A DNA stretch of 64,000 bases, taken from JAYPAN01 sp049597955 (GTDB taxonomy: Bacteria > Pseudomonadota > Alphaproteobacteria > RS24). A model generated the notes under the pieces. The model ran no database searches. It saw nothing but the letters and a program-made list of their open reading frames with translations, and was not told the DNA's origin. The translations under genes and the position numbers were made by a program. Shown here piece by piece: positions 50,462-59,198 of this stretch; position 1 is the first letter of the stretch, and each line of letters opens with the position of its first letter. The stretch covers positions 60,741 through 124,740 of the forward strand of contig JBMYND010000005.1 in NCBI GenBank assembly GCA_049597955.1, in the 5' to 3' direction.

Positions 50462-51721
50462 ATGGCACGTCTGGTCATGAAATTTGGTGGCACTTCGGTT
50501 GGCGATGTCGCGCGCATTCGCAATGTGGCGGCGCATGTCCAACGCGAAGTCGAGGCCGGTCACGAGGTTGCGGTTGTGGTGTCGGCCATGTCGGGTGAGA
50601 CCAATCGGCTGGTCGGGCTGACCCGCGATGTGGCGCAATTGCATGATGCGCGCGAATATGATGTGGTTGTTTCCGCCGGTGAGCAGGTCAGTGTCGGCTT
50701 GCTGGCCATGGCTTTGCAGGATATGGGTATTGCGGCGCGCAGCTGGCTCGGCTGGCAGATTGCTGTTCAGACATCTGACATGCATGGCGCGGCGCGTATT
50801 GAACATATTGATGCCGAGAAATTAAACGCCCAATTTGCCGAGGGACGGGTTGCGGTGATTGCCGGGTTTCAAGGCCTGTCGGCCAATGGGCGGATCACCA
50901 CGCTGGGGCGCGGTGGTTCTGATACCAGTGCTGTTGCCGTGGCGGCGGCGATTGGCGCAGAGCGTTGCGATATTTACACGGATGTGGATGGGGTTTACAC
51001 CACTGACCCGCGCATTGTGCCGGCGGCGCAAAAACTTGAGCGCATTTCCTATGAAGAAATGCTGGAAATGGCCTCGCTGGGCGCTAAAGTATTGCAAACG
51101 CGCTCGGTCGAGCTGGCCATGGTGCATAATGTGCGCTTGCAAGTGCGCTCCAGCTTTGAGGCACCCGACGCGCCGCAAGCCGAAGACGGCATTGTCGGCA
51201 CTTTAATTTGCGACGAGGATGAAATCATGGAACATGAAATTGTCAGTGGCATTGCCTATGCCCGCAATGAGGCGAAATTGACATTGCTCGGCGTGTCCGA
51301 CCAGCCCGGCATGGCGGCGCAAATTTTCGGCCCGCTGGCCGATGCGGCGGTCAATGTCGATATGATTGTGCAGAATATTTCCGCCGATGGGCAAACAACC
51401 GATGTGACTTTCACTGTGTCGCAAGATGAATTGCCGCGCACGCTGGCGGTGATTCAGGATTTGCAGGCGACGCTGGGCTTTGACAAAGTGCTGGAAACCC
51501 CCGATATGGCGAAAATCTCCATTGTCGGTATTGGCATGCGCAGTCATGCCGGTGTGGCGCAGAAAATGTTTCAGGTATTGGCCGAAAAGGGCATTAACAT
51601 TCATGTGATTTCGACCTCCGAAATCAAGGTTTCCGTGCTGGTTGATGCCGATTATACTGAATTGGCCGTGCGTGCGCTGCACGCGGCCTATGGGCTGGAT
51701 GATGAGCGTGTGGCTGGTTGA
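50462..51721 (+). CDS. lysC: aspartate kinase
   Basis: A 419-residue kinase of the lysine/threonine/methionine branch. The N-terminal KFGGTSVG is the kinase signature, with GRGGSDTSAVAVAAAIGAERCDIYTDVDGVYTTDPR later, and the C-terminal part carries two ACT domains (LTLLGVSDQPGMAAQIFGPLADAAVNVDMIVQN; ISIVGIGMRSHAGVAQKMFQVLAEKGINIHVISTSEIKVSVLV), which bind the inhibitor. AAAGGG precedes the ATG at 50462. ptsP follows after 64 bases, a gene order shared by alphaproteobacteria. Confidence 0.96.
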   Translation: MARLVMKFGGTSVGDVARIRNVAAHVQREVEAGHEVAVVVSAMSGETNRLVGLTRDVAQLHDAREYDVVVSAGEQVSVGLLAMALQDMGIAARSWLGWQIAVQTSDMHGAARIEHIDAEKLNAQFAEGRVAVIAGFQGLSANGRITTLGRGGSDTSAVAVAAAIGAERCDIYTDVDGVYTTDPRIVPAAQKLERISYEEMLEMASLGAKVLQTRSVELAMVHNVRLQVRSSFEAPDAPQAEDGIVGTLICDEDEIMEHEIVSGIAYARNEAKLTLLGVSDQPGMAAQIFGPLADAAVNVDMIVQNISADGQTTDVTFTVSQDELPRTLAVIQDLQATLGFDKVLETPDMAKISIVGIGMRSHAGVAQKMFQVLAEKGINIHVISTSEIKVSVLVDADYTELAVRALHAAYGLDDERVAG

Positions 51722-51785
51722 GCCCATTTGCGCCCCATTCAAACTGCCGGACAAATATGATGCGAAAACGGAAAATTAAGCTGTC

Positions 51786-54038
51786 ATGCCGTTAACAATG
51801 GACGGCCCGCGCACACTGTTGCGGCGCTTGCGTCAGGTGATGGCGGAAGACAGCGACAGGCAAAAGCGCCTCGACAAAATTGTCGAATTGATAGCGGTGA
51901 GCATGGATGCTGCCGTTTGCTCGGTTTATTTGCGCCGTGGCAAGGATGCGCTTGAATTATGCGCCACGGAGGGGCTGAACCCGGAAGCCGTGCATCGCAC
52001 AGTGCTGCGCTTTGGCGAAGGTCTTGTTGGCGATATTGCCCAGCATAAAAGACCGCTTAACCTGTCGGATGCGCCAAGCCATCCGCGCTTTGCCTATCGG
52101 CCCGAAACCGGCGAAGACCCGTTCAAATCTTTTGTCGGCGTGCCGGTTTTGCGCAGCGGTGATGTGGTTGGTGTGTTGGTTGTGCAAAACAGCACGGCGC
52201 GCAGTTTTGTGACCGAAGAAGTCGAAGCCTTGCAAACCGTGGCCATGGTGCTGGCTGAAATGCTGGTCGCCGCAGATGAAGAATTGGCCGAGGGGGTGGG
52301 CAATCGCGCCGGGCCGCATCGGTTTGAAGGTATCGGCCTGACCCAAGGTCTGGCTATGGGCCATGTGGTGCTGCATGAGCCGCGCGTGGAAGTTACCCGA
52401 CTTATCAGCGATGACCCGCAGGCCGAGACCGAGCGGCTGGAAGCGGCGGTTTACCAGCTTCGGCGCAATGTAGATGAAATGCTGACCAATGAAGATGTCA
52501 GCCATGCCGGTGAGCATTTGGCGGTGTTGCAAGCCTATCGCATGTTTGCCAATGACCGGGGCTGGCTGTTGCGGATGAAGGATGCGGTGCGCACCGGCCT
52601 GACGGCGGAAGCGGCGGTTGAGCGCGTCAATAATGCCATGCGGGCGCGGCTGGGCGGCCAGCGCGATGCATATTTGCTCGACCGGCTGCATGATTTTGAG
52701 GATTTGGCCAATCGGCTGTTGCGTATCTTGTCGGGCCGCGCCGAACTGGCCTCGCAAGACAAGCTGCCGCGCGATGCGATTTTGATTGCCCGCACAATGG
52801 GCCCGGCGGAATTGCTTGATTATGACCGCCGCAAGCTGCGTGGTCTGGTGTTGGAAGAAGGCGCGCTGGGCGCGCATGTGTCGATTGTCGCGCGGGCGTT
52901 GAACATACCGATGATTGCCAATTTGCGCGGACTTGTTGGCCTGGCCGATGACGGGCAGGAAATTATTGTCGATGCTGATAATGGCGAAGTGCATCTCAAT
53001 CCGGCGGCTGATATTGTCGATGCCTATTCCAATCGTGCCCGTTTGCAGGCGCGCCGTTTGAAACGCTATGCGCGGGTGCGCGGGCTGCCTTCTGTGTCGC
53101 GCGATGGTGAAAAAGTGCGCCTTGACATGAATGCCGGTCTGCTGGTCGATGTCGAAAATTTGCAGGATAGCGGGGCGGAAAATATCGGCCTTTTCCGCAC
53201 TGAATTGCAATTCATGGTGTCGGCGCAAATGCCGCGTCAGGACAGCCAATTTGAATTTTACAGCCGTATTCTGAAACTGGCCAAAGGGCGCGATGTTGTC
53301 TTTCGCACGCTTGATATTGGCAGTGACAAAGTGCTGCCCTATTTGCAAACCGGCCGCGAGGATAATCCGGCAATGGGCTGGCGCGCCATGCGTATGGCGC
53401 TTGACCGGCCTGCTCTGCTGCGCGTGCAATTGCGCGCTTTATTGCGGGCCGGTGCCGGGCGTGTCCTATCGGTTATGTTTCCGCTGATTTCAACTGTTGA
53501 GGAGTTTGAGGCAGCGCGCGATTTATTGCTGCGCGAACGTGACCGGCTGGTTGGGTTTGGCCATAAAGTGCCGGAGGATTTGCGCATTGGCACAATGCTG
53601 GAAGTGCCGGCGCTGGTTTGGCAATTTGACCGCTTATTGCCGCAAATTGATTTTTTGTCGGTCGGCACAAATGATTTAATGCAATTCTTTTTTGCCGCTG
53701 ACCGGGGCAATCCCTTGACCGGCACGCGCTATGACTTTTTGTCGCTTCCTGCTCTGCGGCTCTTGTCGCATGTGCGGGCGCAATGCGCTGCCCATAATGT
53801 GCCGGTCTCTATTTGTGGTGAATTGGGTGGCCGCCCGCTTGAAGCAATGGCGCTGATGGGGCTTGGATACCGGCGCTTTTCACTGCCTTCGGCGGCTATC
53901 GGGCCGGTTAAGCGGACTTTGCGGTCAACCCATTTTGGCCGGTTGCAAGCGGCTATGGAAGACTTGCTGGAAAATCCGCCGGAAGATATTCGCGCCGCTT
54001 TGCAAAATATCGCTGATGCACAAGCGGTAAGGCTGTGA
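51786..54038 (+). CDS. ptsP: nitrogen-PTS enzyme I (PtsP)
   Basis: A 750-residue protein. Residues 20-165 form a GAF sensor domain (IVELIAVSMDAAVCSVYLRRGKDALELCATEGL). Then comes the enzyme I part: the phospho-accepting histidine in LVLEEGALGAHVSIVARAL, and the PEP-binding TIM barrel with IGLFRTELQFM, FRTLDIGSDK and LSVGTNDLMQFFFAADRGNP. It passes phosphate from PEP to NPr in the nitrogen-PTS, which senses nitrogen and potassium status. Placement between lysC and a RodZ-like gene is typical. Confidence 0.95.
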   Translation: MPLTMDGPRTLLRRLRQVMAEDSDRQKRLDKIVELIAVSMDAAVCSVYLRRGKDALELCATEGLNPEAVHRTVLRFGEGLVGDIAQHKRPLNLSDAPSHPRFAYRPETGEDPFKSFVGVPVLRSGDVVGVLVVQNSTARSFVTEEVEALQTVAMVLAEMLVAADEELAEGVGNRAGPHRFEGIGLTQGLAMGHVVLHEPRVEVTRLISDDPQAETERLEAAVYQLRRNVDEMLTNEDVSHAGEHLAVLQAYRMFANDRGWLLRMKDAVRTGLTAEAAVERVNNAMRARLGGQRDAYLLDRLHDFEDLANRLLRILSGRAELASQDKLPRDAILIARTMGPAELLDYDRRKLRGLVLEEGALGAHVSIVARALNIPMIANLRGLVGLADDGQEIIVDADNGEVHLNPAADIVDAYSNRARLQARRLKRYARVRGLPSVSRDGEKVRLDMNAGLLVDVENLQDSGAENIGLFRTELQFMVSAQMPRQDSQFEFYSRILKLAKGRDVVFRTLDIGSDKVLPYLQTGREDNPAMGWRAMRMALDRPALLRVQLRALLRAGAGRVLSVMFPLISTVEEFEAARDLLLRERDRLVGFGHKVPEDLRIGTMLEVPALVWQFDRLLPQIDFLSVGTNDLMQFFFAADRGNPLTGTRYDFLSLPALRLLSHVRAQCAAHNVPVSICGELGGRPLEAMALMGLGYRRFSLPSAAIGPVKRTLRSTHFGRLQAAMEDLLENPPEDIRAALQNIADAQAVRL

Positions 54039-54101
54039 TAGAAGAAAGACTGGTTTGCTCGTGAAAGATGCAAGTTTCGCTTTCTGGTTGAAGAGGCCGA
54101 G

Positions 54102-55148
54102 ATGACGGAAATGTCTGAGGAAAATGCTGTATTGGGTATTGGCGAAGTCTTGCTGAAGGCGCGCGAAGCAAAACAACAGCCGCTCACCGACATATCGGCA
54201 TTGCTGAAAATCCGCGAAGATCACTTGCAGGCGCTGGAGGATGAGAATTTCGCCGTGCTGCCGGGTGATGCTTATGCGATTGGTTTTATTCGCACCTATG
54301 CCAATCATTTGGGGCTGAATTCGGCGGAATTGGTGACCCGTTTCAAAGAGTCGCGCGAAAAGCCGCAATTTGACGAAACCAGTTTTGAACCGGATGCTGA
54401 AGTTGAGCCAATGTCGGCTCTTTTGAAAGTCGGCATTGGGGTTGCGGCTGTTTTTGTTGTCTATCTGGCTTGGCTGGTCAGTGTCGGGCCGGTGCAAAAA
54501 GAGACAAATCTTGCGCGCAGCAATGTCAATGATGACAGTGCCACGCCGCAAGCCAAAGGGTCGGTCGTGGTTGCGCCGGTGGTGGTTGCGCCGCAAGCTG
54601 TTTCGCCCCCGCGGCCAGCGCAACCCGCTTTGCAGGCGGTCGTTCCTGAGCCGACCAAAAAGCCTGCTCAAAAGCCAGCAGTGGAGCCGGCAGCCCCTGA
54701 TACACAAACGGCAGAAATGGCCGAACCGGCCATTGCGGAAACGCCATCTGCACCCGCACCAAGCCAGCCATTGCCGCTTGATGCAAGTTCGGCCATGGAC
54801 AGCCTGTCGCCGCAAGTTTCAGGCGTCGCGCCATTGCAAACGGCCAATGAAGCCGCCGACAATAATGCTGTCGCTGATGACGCCGCTCTTCGGGTTGAAA
54901 TTCGCGCCAAACGGCGCACTTGGATGCGGCTTGAAAATGACGCGGGACGGGTTTTGTTTTCCAGCATTATCAGCCCGGGTGACAGTTTTGCCTTGCAAGA
55001 TGAAGGCGATTACACATTGGCGACGCGCGATGCCGGTGCGCTGGAATTCAGCGTCAATGGCCGCACAATTGGCAATGTCGGGCGGCGCGGGCAAATTCTG
55101 ACCAGCCGCCGTGTCAGCCGCGATGATATTCTCGCGCGCGACCAATAG
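54102..55148 (+). CDS. RodZ-like cell-shape protein (HTH, membrane helix, DUF4115)
   Basis: A 348-residue protein. Residues 10-75 hold the HTH of RodZ/cytoskeleton proteins (LGIGEVLLKAREAKQQPLTDISALLKIREDHLQALEDENFAVLPGDAYAIGFIRTYANHLGL). A transmembrane helix is at about residues 106-125 (LLKVGIGVAAVFVVYLAWLV). A long Pro/Ala-rich periplasmic linker leads to a C-terminal DUF4115-like domain (VEIRAKRRTWMRLENDAGRVLFSSIISPGDSFALQDEGDYTLATRDAGALEFSVNGR). RodZ links MreB to the cell-wall machinery. ispG follows after nine bases. Confidence 0.88.
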   Translation: MTEMSEENAVLGIGEVLLKAREAKQQPLTDISALLKIREDHLQALEDENFAVLPGDAYAIGFIRTYANHLGLNSAELVTRFKESREKPQFDETSFEPDAEVEPMSALLKVGIGVAAVFVVYLAWLVSVGPVQKETNLARSNVNDDSATPQAKGSVVVAPVVVAPQAVSPPRPAQPALQAVVPEPTKKPAQKPAVEPAAPDTQTAEMAEPAIAETPSAPAPSQPLPLDASSAMDSLSPQVSGVAPLQTANEAADNNAVADDAALRVEIRAKRRTWMRLENDAGRVLFSSIISPGDSFALQDEGDYTLATRDAGALEFSVNGRTIGNVGRRGQILTSRRVSRDDILARDQ

Positions 55149-55157
55149 GGTGAGCCA

Positions 55158-56267
55158 ATGATACGTCCCTGGCGACATATTGAACGGCGCGTATCGCGGC
55201 AAATCATGGTCGGCAATGTGCCGGTCGGCGGTGATGCGCCGATTTCTGTGCAATCCATGACCAATACGCCAACCCATGACGCGGCGGCGACAATTGCCCA
55301 AATACACGCCATGCAAGAAGCCGGTGTGGATATTGCCCGCGTCTCCTGCCCGGATGAAGCCTCAACGGCGGCGCTGGCCGAGATTGTCAAAAATGTTGCC
55401 GTGCCGATTGTTGCCGATATTCATTTTCATTACCAACGTGCCATTGAGGCGGCAAAGGCGGGGGCGGCTTGTCTGCGTATCAATCCCGGCAATATTGGCG
55501 ATGCGCAACGGGTTGGCGATGTGGTGCAGGCGGCCAAGGATTATGGCTGCTCCATGCGTATCGGGGTGAATGCCGGGTCGCTGGAAAAACATTTGCTGGA
55601 AAAATATGGCGAACCCTGTCCGGAAGCGATGGTGGACAGCGCGCTTTACCATGTCGGCCTGCTCGAAGAGCATGATTTCCGCGCCTATAAAATCAGTGTC
55701 AAAGCCTCGGATGTGTTTTTGACCGTTGCCGCCTATCAGCAGCTTGCCGAGGCGGTGGATTGCCCCTTGCATATTGGCATTACCGAAGCGGGCAGCCTGA
55801 CCGGCGGCACGGTGAAATCCGCCATTGGCCTTGGCAATCTTTTATGGTCGGGCATTGGCGATACATTGCGCGTCTCATTGTCATCTGACCCGGTGGATGA
55901 GGTGAAAGTCGGGTTTGAATTGCTGAAATCGCTTGGTCTGCGTCATCGCGGTGTGACGATTATTTCCTGCCCGTCCTGCGCGCGGCAGGGTTTTGATGTG
56001 ATTGGCACAGTGCGCGCATTGGAAGACCGGCTGGCCCATATTGCCGAGCCGATTACCCTGTCGGTGATTGGCTGTGTGGTCAATGGCCCCGGCGAGGCGC
56101 GCGAAACCGATATTGGCTTTACCGGCGGCGGCGGGCGTCACGGCATGGTCTATCTCGGCGGTCGTCCGGCGCATAAGCAAGACCATGATGACATGATTGA
56201 CCATTTGGTTGGGCTGGTGGAAGCCAAGGCGGCCGAGCTGGCCGCGCAAGCGCAAACGGAAGCTTAG
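55158..56267 (+). CDS. ispG: 4-hydroxy-3-methylbut-2-enyl-diphosphate synthase
   Basis: A 369-residue iron-sulfur enzyme of the MEP isoprenoid pathway, converting MEcPP to HMBPP. The N-terminal TIM barrel begins with VGNVPVGGDAPISVQSMTNTPTHD. The cluster cysteines are in SCPSCARQGFDVIG and VIGCVVNGPGEARETDIGFTGG, as in GcpE. It begins nine bases after the RodZ-like gene, and prfA starts three bases after its stop. Confidence 0.96.
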   Translation: MIRPWRHIERRVSRQIMVGNVPVGGDAPISVQSMTNTPTHDAAATIAQIHAMQEAGVDIARVSCPDEASTAALAEIVKNVAVPIVADIHFHYQRAIEAAKAGAACLRINPGNIGDAQRVGDVVQAAKDYGCSMRIGVNAGSLEKHLLEKYGEPCPEAMVDSALYHVGLLEEHDFRAYKISVKASDVFLTVAAYQQLAEAVDCPLHIGITEAGSLTGGTVKSAIGLGNLLWSGIGDTLRVSLSSDPVDEVKVGFELLKSLGLRHRGVTIISCPSCARQGFDVIGTVRALEDRLAHIAEPITLSVIGCVVNGPGEARETDIGFTGGGGRHGMVYLGGRPAHKQDHDDMIDHLVGLVEAKAAELAAQAQTEA

Positions 56268-56269
56268 CC

Positions 56270-57346
56270 ATGCTGCCTGCCGAAAAACTCGACGCCATTC
56301 TGGCGCGCGCCGAAGCCGTGCAATCGGAAATGAATGGCGATATTAATCCGGAACGCTTTGTCGCCCTGTCCAAGGAATATGCCGAGCTTGACCCGCTTGT
56401 CGGGGCGATACGCGCCTATCGGCAGGCGCTGAATGAAATGGCCGATTTGCAAGAGCTTGTCGCCGGTGATGATGCGGATATGGTCGAAATGGCCGAAGCG
56501 GAAATTGCCGAATTGCAGGAAAAACTGCCGGCGATGGAGCAGGCGCTGGAAATCTTGCTGCTGCCCAAAGACAGCGCCGATGAGCTGAATGTGATTCTTG
56601 AAGTGCGCGCCGGCACGGGCGGCGATGAGGCGGCGCTGTTTGCCGGAGATTTGTTCCGCATGTATGCCCGCCATGCCGATATGGAAGGCTGGAAAGTGGA
56701 AATGATTAGCCAATCCGAGGGCGAGGTGGGCGGCTATAAGGAAATTATTGCGGCGATACGCGGCAAGGGGGTTTTCGCACAGCTTAAATTTGAAAGCGGT
56801 GTGCATCGCGTCCAGCGCGTGCCGGAGACCGAAAGCGGCGGCCGGATACATACATCGGCGGCGACAGTTGCCGTGCTGCCCGAGCCGGAGGAAGTCGATG
56901 TGCAAATCGAGGAAAAAGATTTGCGGGTCGATGTGTTCCGCGCCTCCGGGCCGGGCGGGCAATCGGTCAACACAACCGACAGCGCGGTGCGCATCACCCA
57001 TTTGCCGACCGGCATTGTGGTCAGCCAGCAGGATGAAAAATCGCAGCATAAAAACCGCGCCAAGGCGATGCAGGTTTTGCGCGCCCGCCTGTTTGAGGCC
57101 GAGCGCGCGCGGGTGGACAGCGAACGCGCCGCCGACCGCAAATCGCAAGTCGGCAGCGGCGACCGCTCGGAGCGCATCCGCACCTATAATTTCCCGCAAG
57201 GGCGGGTGACCGACCACCGCATTAATCTGACCCTGCACAAGCTGGATAAAATCATTGCCGGTGACGGGCTTGGCGAATTGCTCCAGACTTTGCTTCGCGA
57301 AGACCAGACGCGGCGGCTGGCGGCAATGGATGATGACGCCGATTAA
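56270..57346 (+). CDS. prfA: peptide chain release factor 1
   Basis: A 358-residue release factor reading UAA and UAG. The codon-recognition loop includes RVPETESGGRIHTSAATVAVLPEPEE, and the catalytic GGQ is in FRASGPGGQSVNTTDSAVRITHLPTGIVV. The length is normal. Its last codons overlap the start of prmC, whose product methylates the GGQ glutamine, so the substrate and modifying enzyme are coupled. Confidence 0.97.
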   Translation: MLPAEKLDAILARAEAVQSEMNGDINPERFVALSKEYAELDPLVGAIRAYRQALNEMADLQELVAGDDADMVEMAEAEIAELQEKLPAMEQALEILLLPKDSADELNVILEVRAGTGGDEAALFAGDLFRMYARHADMEGWKVEMISQSEGEVGGYKEIIAAIRGKGVFAQLKFESGVHRVQRVPETESGGRIHTSAATVAVLPEPEEVDVQIEEKDLRVDVFRASGPGGQSVNTTDSAVRITHLPTGIVVSQQDEKSQHKNRAKAMQVLRARLFEAERARVDSERAADRKSQVGSGDRSERIRTYNFPQGRVTDHRINLTLHKLDKIIAGDGLGELLQTLLREDQTRRLAAMDDDAD

Positions 57347-58205
57347 ATCGGATATGCCGCTTGCTGCGGGCATGACGCTGGCGCAGGCGCAACAGGCCTT
57401 AAAGGCCGATTTCGCCAAGGCCGGATTGGCGACGCCGGGACTGGATGCGCGGGCTTTGCTGGCGCATATTTGCCGGTTGGATGAGGTCGGCTTGGTGGTG
57501 CAGGCACAGCGCCAATTAACCACCGGTGAGGCGGTGCGGCTGGAAAAATGGCGCGCGGCAAGGCTGGCCGGCCGGCCGGTGTCGCGGCTGCTTGGTCGGC
57601 GCGAATTTTACGGCCATGATTTCAAAATCACCCCCCATGTTCTCGACCCGCGCCCCGACAGCGAGATTTTGGTCGGGCAAGTGCTGGCCGATTTTGCCGG
57701 TCGTGGCGGCCATGTGCTTGATCTTGGCACCGGCTCGGGCTGTTTATTGCTCAGCCTGCTCAAAGAAAATGACCGGCTGACCGGCCTTGGTGTGGATTGC
57801 TCAGCGGCGGCTTTGCGCGTGGCGCGGCTCAATGCCGAGCGGCTTGGCGTGCGTGCGCGCATTGCTTTGCGGCAAAGCGATTGGTTCGCGTCTGTGACGG
57901 GACGGTTTGATGCGATTATCGCCAATCCGCCCTATATTGGCGAGGCCGAGCGCGATGGACTAATGCCGGAAGTGCGGCTGCATGACCCGCATTTGGCGCT
58001 GTTTGGCGGGGCTGACGGGCTGGCCCCCTATCGGCTGATTGTGCCGCAAGCGCGGCGCTTTTTGAAACCGGGCGGGCGGCTTTATCTGGAGATTGGCCAC
58101 AATCAGGCGGCGCAAGTCGGCGCATTGGTCGAACAGGCTGGCTTTGCCGATGTGCAGATACACAAGGATTTGGCCGGCCATGACCGCCTTATTATCGGCG
58201 AATGA
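57333..58205 (+). CDS. prmC: release factor glutamine methyltransferase
   Basis: A 290-residue methyltransferase that methylates the GGQ glutamine of release factors. The SAM site is HVLDLGTGSGCLLLSLL and the substrate-binding NPPYIGEAERDGLMPEVRLHDPHLALFGGADGL is the family hallmark. The start is uncertain: ATGs at 57330 and 57333 overlap the end of prfA, and 57354 is a third candidate. Confidence 0.94.
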   Translation: MTPIKSDMPLAAGMTLAQAQQALKADFAKAGLATPGLDARALLAHICRLDEVGLVVQAQRQLTTGEAVRLEKWRAARLAGRPVSRLLGRREFYGHDFKITPHVLDPRPDSEILVGQVLADFAGRGGHVLDLGTGSGCLLLSLLKENDRLTGLGVDCSAAALRVARLNAERLGVRARIALRQSDWFASVTGRFDAIIANPPYIGEAERDGLMPEVRLHDPHLALFGGADGLAPYRLIVPQARRFLKPGGRLYLEIGHNQAAQVGALVEQAGFADVQIHKDLAGHDRLIIGE

Positions 58206-58454
58206 TTTGAAAAAATTAAAAAAAAGGTTTGAAAATTTGTTTTTTGCCGCTAGGTTCGGGGTGCTTCGTGAGTGCGGCGATGTTTCAGGCACTCACACGC
58301 ACCATCCGATTGTCGACAAGCAAGACCAGCCCTGACGGGCGCGGGGTGCCATGAGCAGAGCTTCGCTTGAGAGGCGGCACGAAAATTGAGTTTTTAGCGA
58401 AAGCCCGGAAGCGGCATTGGGTCGCCAGGGGCATTGAAGAATTTGGGATGTAAA
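58206..58454 (+). promoter_or_regulatory. structured leader of the DUF4167 gene
   Basis: No gene lies in these 249 bases. GTGAGTGC (58268-58275) and GCACTCAC (58289-58296) form a perfect eight-base hairpin with a 13-base loop and no T run, so it is not a standard terminator. A second fold is possible where GTGCC and GGCAC bracket GAGCAGAGCTTCGCTTGAG (58346-58376). An A-rich stretch precedes them. It could be a structured 5' leader or a small RNA gene; I cannot match it to a known family. Confidence 0.35.
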
Positions 58455-59060
58455 ATGAAACGTTCACGCGGGCGCGGTCGCCGACAACAAAATCCTCTGA
58501 ATCGGAGCTATGACAGTAACGGGCCGGAAGTGCGCGTGCGCGGCACGGCCAGTCAGGTCTATGAGAAATATCAATCCTTGGCGCGCGATGCCATGGCCAG
58601 CGGTGATCGGGTGATGGCGGAAAATCTGCAACAACATGCCGAGCATTATTACCGCATCATTGCCGCTTATCAGACACCGGTGACGGAAGATGAGCAAGGC
58701 GTCGAGGAAGACGGTGAAGCGGCGAGTATTGCGGCGGCTGAGGCTGTTGATGCTGACAGTGCCGATGCGCCTTTGGTTTTGTCGCGCAAAAATGCCGGTG
58801 AAGAAAATCTTGAGGGCAATGGCGCTGCGGTTAATGGTGACGGCATGGGTGACGGTGAAGAGGCCGCCGCGCCGAAATCGGGTCGCCGTCGTGGCCCTTT
58901 GCGCCGCCGTCGCGGGCAAAATGGCAATGATGCCGATACGGTCGAAGCGGCTGACAACAATGCCGGTGAGGATTTGTCGGAAGCTGTGGCGACCGGTGAT
59001 GCGGTGGCGGGCGATGCGGGCAGCGATGACGCGGCCTTATCCGCCAGCGCCTCAGACTGA
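58455..59060 (+). CDS. DUF4167 protein (RNA-binding-like, alphaproteobacterial)
   Basis: A 201-residue protein. The basic N-terminus MKRSRGRGRRQQNPLNRSYDSNGPEVRVRGTASQVYEKYQSLARDAMASGDRVMAENLQQHAEHYYRIIAAYQ is the DUF4167 domain, conserved through alphaproteobacteria. The remainder is disordered and mixed-charge, with a second basic patch SGRRRGPLRRRRGQNG. The composition suggests nucleic-acid binding; the function is not established. Start 58455 gives the conserved N-terminus. Preceded by a possible structured leader and followed by clpB. Confidence 0.88.
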   Translation: MKRSRGRGRRQQNPLNRSYDSNGPEVRVRGTASQVYEKYQSLARDAMASGDRVMAENLQQHAEHYYRIIAAYQTPVTEDEQGVEEDGEAASIAAAEAVDADSADAPLVLSRKNAGEENLEGNGAAVNGDGMGDGEEAAAPKSGRRRGPLRRRRGQNGNDADTVEAADNNAGEDLSEAVATGDAVAGDAGSDDAALSASASD

Positions 59061-59136
59061 CAGCGCCTCAGACTGAAAGCGGCCCAAATCTGACAAAAAC
59101 ATTTAACGCCCGCCAATATATCAATCTTGGCAGGGT

Positions 59137-59165
59137 CTTGCGGTGCCGCTTTGGCCTCCCCATAT
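59137..59165 (+). promoter_or_regulatory. sigma-32 (heat-shock) promoter of clpB
   Basis: CTTGCGG (59137-59143) and CCCCATAT (59158-59165) are separated by 14 bases, which fits the RpoH consensus CTTGAA-N13-15-CCCCATNT very well. Transcription would start about 25 bases before the clpB ATG. The matching sigma factor gene rpoH is at 19337-20230 in the same window. Confidence 0.7.
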
Positions 59166-59198
59166 CATGCTTGATACCACTGCATGATGGAGGTCGGT

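Noticed and set aside
51957..53429. A 490-codon antisense open frame inside ptsP
   Set aside because: ptsP has its full domain set on the other strand; the antisense frame has no domain and unusual amino-acid content.
58206..58454. A small SRP RNA, tmRNA or RNase P gene in the leader before the DUF4167 gene
   Set aside because: I looked for the conserved cores of these RNAs and did not find them; only unassigned hairpins remain.
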